From Pestalotiopsis fici W106-1 (lineage: Eukaryota > Ascomycota > Sordariomycetes > Amphisphaeriales > Sporocadaceae), in contig NW_006917102.1 in the NCBI RefSeq assembly GCF_000516985.1, positions 1,807,681-1,871,680 of the forward strand: DNA of 64,000 nucleotides, read 5' to 3'. A program made the position numbers and the translations under genes. Of this stretch, positions 60,152-64,000 are shown piece by piece (the stretch's first letter is position 1; every line of letters starts with the position of its first letter). The notes beneath the pieces are model-generated. The model was given only the letters and a program-made list of their open reading frames with translations. It searched no databases and was not told where the DNA came from.

Positions 60152-61053
60152 GATGACCAAGCGCTGAATTGCTTCAATGCTTGTTGAAAAAATCTTGAAT
60201 TGTTAGAGTCTATAATGCAGAAATTTTCACGAATAAGCGGAGCTTGGAGCGGAGCGGCCGGGTCGGAAATGGAGTCGGTGAGGCCCCGGTTTTTGACAAA
60301 TAGTTGGCGCTTTTTTGCCTGGAGCAGGGCACATGTGGCAGGGCAAGTTTTTCTTCTGCTCAGGCTCGTCAGGGTTGCATGGTCTATTGCGCGGTCTAAA
60401 ATGTAGAGCTAGGACTTGGGGCACTATAAATGTGGTGGGGAAAATGGTACACTTAATGTGCATCTAGTTGGGACTTGGAAGTGGTTGGTGACGAGAGTCT
60501 TCCCAAGTCACCTTTTTGCCGTGTCCGTGACGTTTCCAACATCCTCTGATCAATATTTGCAACTGGCTGTCCGTCATTTGAATTTGTAATATAGCCGTGA
60601 TGTTTCTGTCTCAGTAGTCCCTGCTTTGCTTCAAGGGCTGGTGGCTAGTGAAAAGAAATTGGGAATAGACCACCATTATGGCAATGCAAAGGAATTCTCT
60701 TCNNNNNNNNNNNNNNNNNNNNNNNNNNNNNNNNNNNNNNNNNNNNNNNNNNNNNNNNNNNNNNNNNNNNNNNNNNNNNNNNNNNNNNNNNNNNNNNNNN
60801 NNATATATATAAACAAGAAAAATTTTAACATTAATCTAGAAGATTTCCAATGGAAACAGAAAAAATAACAGAATAACCTCTATATACATATTTGATGATG
60901 GTAACTCGGAATACCATGTCCATTATCAGCCACACAGCCCATTTGACGTTTTATAAATGCAGAAATGCTTTAGGTAAGGGTATCAATCAGCTTGTCAAAG
61001 CGGCTAAAAAAAGGAAAGCAAAGGAACAAAGGGCAAAGATGCGTGATCAATGC
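60152..61053. other. Spacer containing the assembly gap
   Basis: This is the region between the tRNA 5' end and the laccase 3' end. It becomes AT-rich around the gap at 60703-60802. The bases next to the laccase stop should be its 3' UTR. No gene is supported. Confidence 0.5.
60703..60802. other. Assembly gap (100 N)
   Basis: A run of exactly 100 undetermined bases, a scaffold join of unknown true length. The right flank starts with (AT)n followed by A/T-rich sequence. Confidence 1.
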
Positions 61054-62920
61054 TTAGATACGAAGACCAGAGTCGATCTTGGGCGGCGCCGTTTTAGAAA
61101 AGATGTTCCAGGCATCGCAATTGTCCTTGTACGCCTTGAGATCTTGGTCGCTGATGAGGGCAACCTGCTCGTCGCGCCGTTCCATAAAGTCGGACGAGAG
61201 GCCACCGCTGACGTGCCACGCAATGTGGCAGTGAAAGAGCCAGTTGCCCGGGTTGTCGGCCTTGAAGGCAAGCACGAGATATCCGTTTCCTGGCAACATG
61301 GTCACATCACGTCGCGTCGGGTTGTCATAGTTCAGCGTGGAAGAGAGATCTGACGTGAAATTTGTGGCGGCTGCAGATCCGACGACCAGAAAATCATGGC
61401 CATGGAGATGCATCGGGCTATCGCGGATTAGCTTTCCGTTTATCACTCCGGGGGGGGAATGGAATGCCAAAACTTACTGTGGGAGCAGGCCGAGATTCTG
61501 GACTACCCAATATGTCCAGGTATCCTCATCGTTATTGAAGATGAGATTTTCCGTGCGGGGATAGTCTGTATCATTCTCGAGAACGTACTGGAGAACAGGC
61601 CGGTCCCAGTTCACATTGATGGCGCTTTCGTTGATTTTCCAGACCGTCGGGTGGGTCAGGCTGGTGCCAAACGTCAAGTTTACATTAATCTGATGCTCTG
61701 GATTCCCAGCGTCGACAAGCAGCGTGGTCTCGTCGGCCTTGCGGGGGACGACGGGGACGAATTCGAGGCTGTCTTGGCAGTGGGCATCCTCTGGGAGATC
61801 GCCTTCGATAGTGGGCAGCTCATCTGGTGCACCATCGTAGCGGAAGATGGCGGCCGGGCTCAAGTTCCATGACGTTCCACAAAGACTCGTGAGGGGGAAC
61901 ATGGTGACATTGAACCAGTAGTTGTCAATGTCCTGGTCAGCATCGATAATAAGATCATAGCGCTGGCCAACTGCCAGGAATATGTTGTCGACTGGGGCGC
62001 TCTTGACAGGCACAAAGTCGGTCGCAATGACGGTAAAGTTGTGGCCAACGAGAGAGATCTGAAAGTTGTTCTCCGCCGAGGGATTGATGACACGAAGGCG
62101 GTGAGTTTTTCCGGGAGTGAGATTCACGACCGCATACTCTCCCTGGCTGGGATCTACGGGGTTGATGTTGGTGCCGTTGAAAAGGACGTTGTCACTCTTT
62201 GGCGGAGCCCCGACTGATGTTGCAACCACCAGTTCATCGGCGTTGTCATAATAATAATCGCTAATGGGAAAGACGCCAAGGTCAATGTCGTAATTGCAGC
62301 TGGCGGGGCCTTCAATCTGGATCGGTCCCCAGACACCATTGGCATACTGGGCAGAGGTATGAGAGTGGTACCATGAAGTACCGTACTGCTCTGCCTTGAA
62401 GGTGTATGTTTTGGAAGCCTTGGGTGGAATAGGACACTCTGTGACACCGTTGACACCGTCATGCAAATTGGAATGAAATTGACGGATTCCATGCCAGTGA
62501 AACGAGGTTCTTGATCTCCGGGTCAGCGGATTGGACATCGCACAACTAGTGGACGACTTACCCATTGTGAGGCAGGCTGTTGGTAATGGTTACAGAGATG
62601 GTATCGCCCCAGTCCGCAAACAGCGTTGGTCCTGGGTATTGGCCATTGACCAGTTGGACATAATTCTTTTCCACCCCGTCCGGGCCTATCCAGTTTTCGA
62701 CCTCGGTGACCTCCCAGTCATAATGCCTGAGAGTTCCAACAGGTGTGGAAGACTCATAATCCGTCTCTATGTTGAATCCATCCCGCCAGCACGCACGGTC
62801 ATGAGGTGTATTGCAGTTACCATGTCGTGGTTGGATATTTTCCTCGACTGGAATAGCAGAAGCAAGTCCAGCTAGAAGCAGGCTGCTCACAAAGCCCTTG
62901 ACAAAAATGAAAGAGCTCAT
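61054..62920 (-). CDS. Secreted ascomycete-type laccase (multicopper oxidase)
   Basis: Laccases oxidise phenols by one electron and reduce O2 to water at four copper atoms. Exons: 62562-62920, 61478-62509 and 61054-61417, giving 584 residues; introns are 52 and 60 bp. A signal peptide (VKGFVSSLLLAGLASA) is followed by a short propeptide. All four copper blocks are present: HWHG at 124-127, WYHSH near 166-170, HPMHLHGH at 464-471 and HCHIAWHVSGGL at 526-537, with type-1 Cys527. The axial position ten residues after the Cys is Leu537, the pattern linked to intermediate redox potential. The protein ends DSGLRI; ascomycete laccases carry a C-terminal DSGL plug processed just after Leu. Intron 2 is defined by joining LLP to HPMHLHGHDF, with a GCTAAT branch site. 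Roles could include pigment or phenolic polymerisation, or detoxification. Confidence 0.95.
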
Positions 62921-64000
62921 TGTAAAGCTAAAATCGAGCGAACGAGGAGAAGCCCAAGGCTTGTGGAATGTCTTGATATTAAACGAAACAAAACCGAATG
63001 GCCGAGAAAGGAAAAGAAATTGTCGAGGAAACACAACAACAAGCTTTACGTATCAATGTACAATATGGCAGATGAATGAGACTTGTGAGAAATGGGATTG
63101 CATCTGTCTTATACATACCAACGACAAGATCGCTGAGCCACATAATGGGCGCACATTGGCTTCACTCAAAGCCGCATCCCGGACCTGAAGCTTACACCAT
63201 GTTCTGGGTCATTGTTCAGGCCGGAGGGAAAGAGTTTGCTCGAACAGTCTCGATAACTTCCATCATGTCTGTCATGCATATCTTGCACCGATAGTCTCAC
63301 GAGAACATACACCCCTGACTTCAGCAGGTGTGGCAGTACAGAAGCATACGATGGTCAGCTGTTGGCCCGGTTTCTGACCCAAAAGATCAGTAAGATGTGT
63401 GACAAGAATTTTACATACACAGTACAGACCAGCAGATGCAATGCTCGAGTTCGCTTGGGCAGTTCCCGTATGTTTGTGGATTCCAGAGACTGCAGCCAAA
63501 ATCAATAGTCTTGATGAGGCGCTGCCGGTAAGGTCCAGGGCAAGTCTGACCAATATGATCTCGAGTCCCAGCGCGGGGAGGACTAATCAGGAATTACTCA
63601 CAGTCACTGACTGACAAGACCGTACCTCCTAGGCTGTTAGGGCTGAGCAAACCACGGATAGGCACATGGATCGAAAGACGATGCCCAAAGCAGGGACGCA
63701 TTGACACGAGAATAAACCGAGCCACGTGAGATGGTCTGAAATGAATACCAAGTGCCAAAAATAAACACGAAAAAGAAGGGAGACACTGGCCTCATACTCA
63801 TAGAAGCTTGTGAAGGCCGTAGGATCAACACAGGACAAGGACCTCATATCAAAATGATTAGCTTCGAAATATGCGCCGCACTAAACGAATGCCTAGACTG
63901 GGCAACTATGCCTACAAGGCAGAAGTTTAAGATTTCTTTGGCTATTTGTTGGAGGGTTTCTCCAGCTCAAAATTCATTCGTTGATTGCCTGGGCAAAGCA
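62921..64000. other. Laccase upstream region to window end
   Basis: This holds the laccase promoter and leader. Short frames on both strands (for example 63272-63553 minus and 63399-63614 plus) show no domain. The window ends without another recognisable gene. Confidence 0.5.

Overview
The window is nuclear DNA of a filamentous ascomycete. The gene families (HSE1, ATG13, Zds1, a copper-fist regulator, GH92, GH125 and GH78 hydrolases, a laccase) and the gene architecture (49-120 bp introns with GTAAGT-like donors and CTAAC-like branch sites, long gene-poor spacers with short TAGG/CCTA tracts) point to Pezizomycotina. Sordariomycetes/Hypocreales is my best guess, but that placement is inference. 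A 100-base N run at 60703-60802 shows this is a draft scaffold. I found no transposon, rRNA or CRISPR array. All splice models were read by eye from splice sites, reading frame and family conservation.

Layout. 1-5.7 kb: two minus-strand membrane-trafficking genes, the 5' part of HSE1 (ESCRT-0) and a complete ATG13 (autophagy initiation). 9.3-14.5 kb: two plus-strand alpha-mannosidases in tandem, GH125 then GH92. 17.8-22.9 kb: a 1615-residue redox fusion with an IDO-like/PrnB-like haem domain, an FAD/NADPH reductase, cytochrome b5 and an unassigned tail. 24.0-26.8 kb: a Zn(II)2Cys6 factor carrying a Gln/His-rich hexapeptide repeat. 29.0-29.3 kb: a small secreted cysteine-rich, knottin-like protein. 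33.6-35.4 kb: a copper-fist transcription factor whose DNA-binding domain is split over tiny exons. 35.4-47.6 kb: about 12 kb with no gene I can support. 47.6-50.6 kb: Zds1. 54.7-57.1 kb: a secreted GH78 alpha-L-rhamnosidase. 57.5-59.4 kb: a SET-domain protein and a divergent small hypothetical gene. 60.0 kb: an intron-containing tRNA-Arg(ACG). 61.1-62.9 kb: a secreted laccase.

How they fit together. The genes form a housekeeping backbone (ESCRT, autophagy, Zds1/PP2A) interspersed with secreted polymer-degrading enzymes. GH125 (exo-alpha-1,6) and GH92 (exo-alpha-mannosidase) are complementary activities on alpha-mannan or mannoprotein and may be co-regulated. The laccase needs copper and the copper-fist factor may respond to copper, but they lie about 26 kb apart and no link is shown. 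The most unusual item is the haem dioxygenase-like/reductase/cytochrome b5 fusion, which looks like a self-sufficient NADPH-driven haem oxygenase of unknown substrate.
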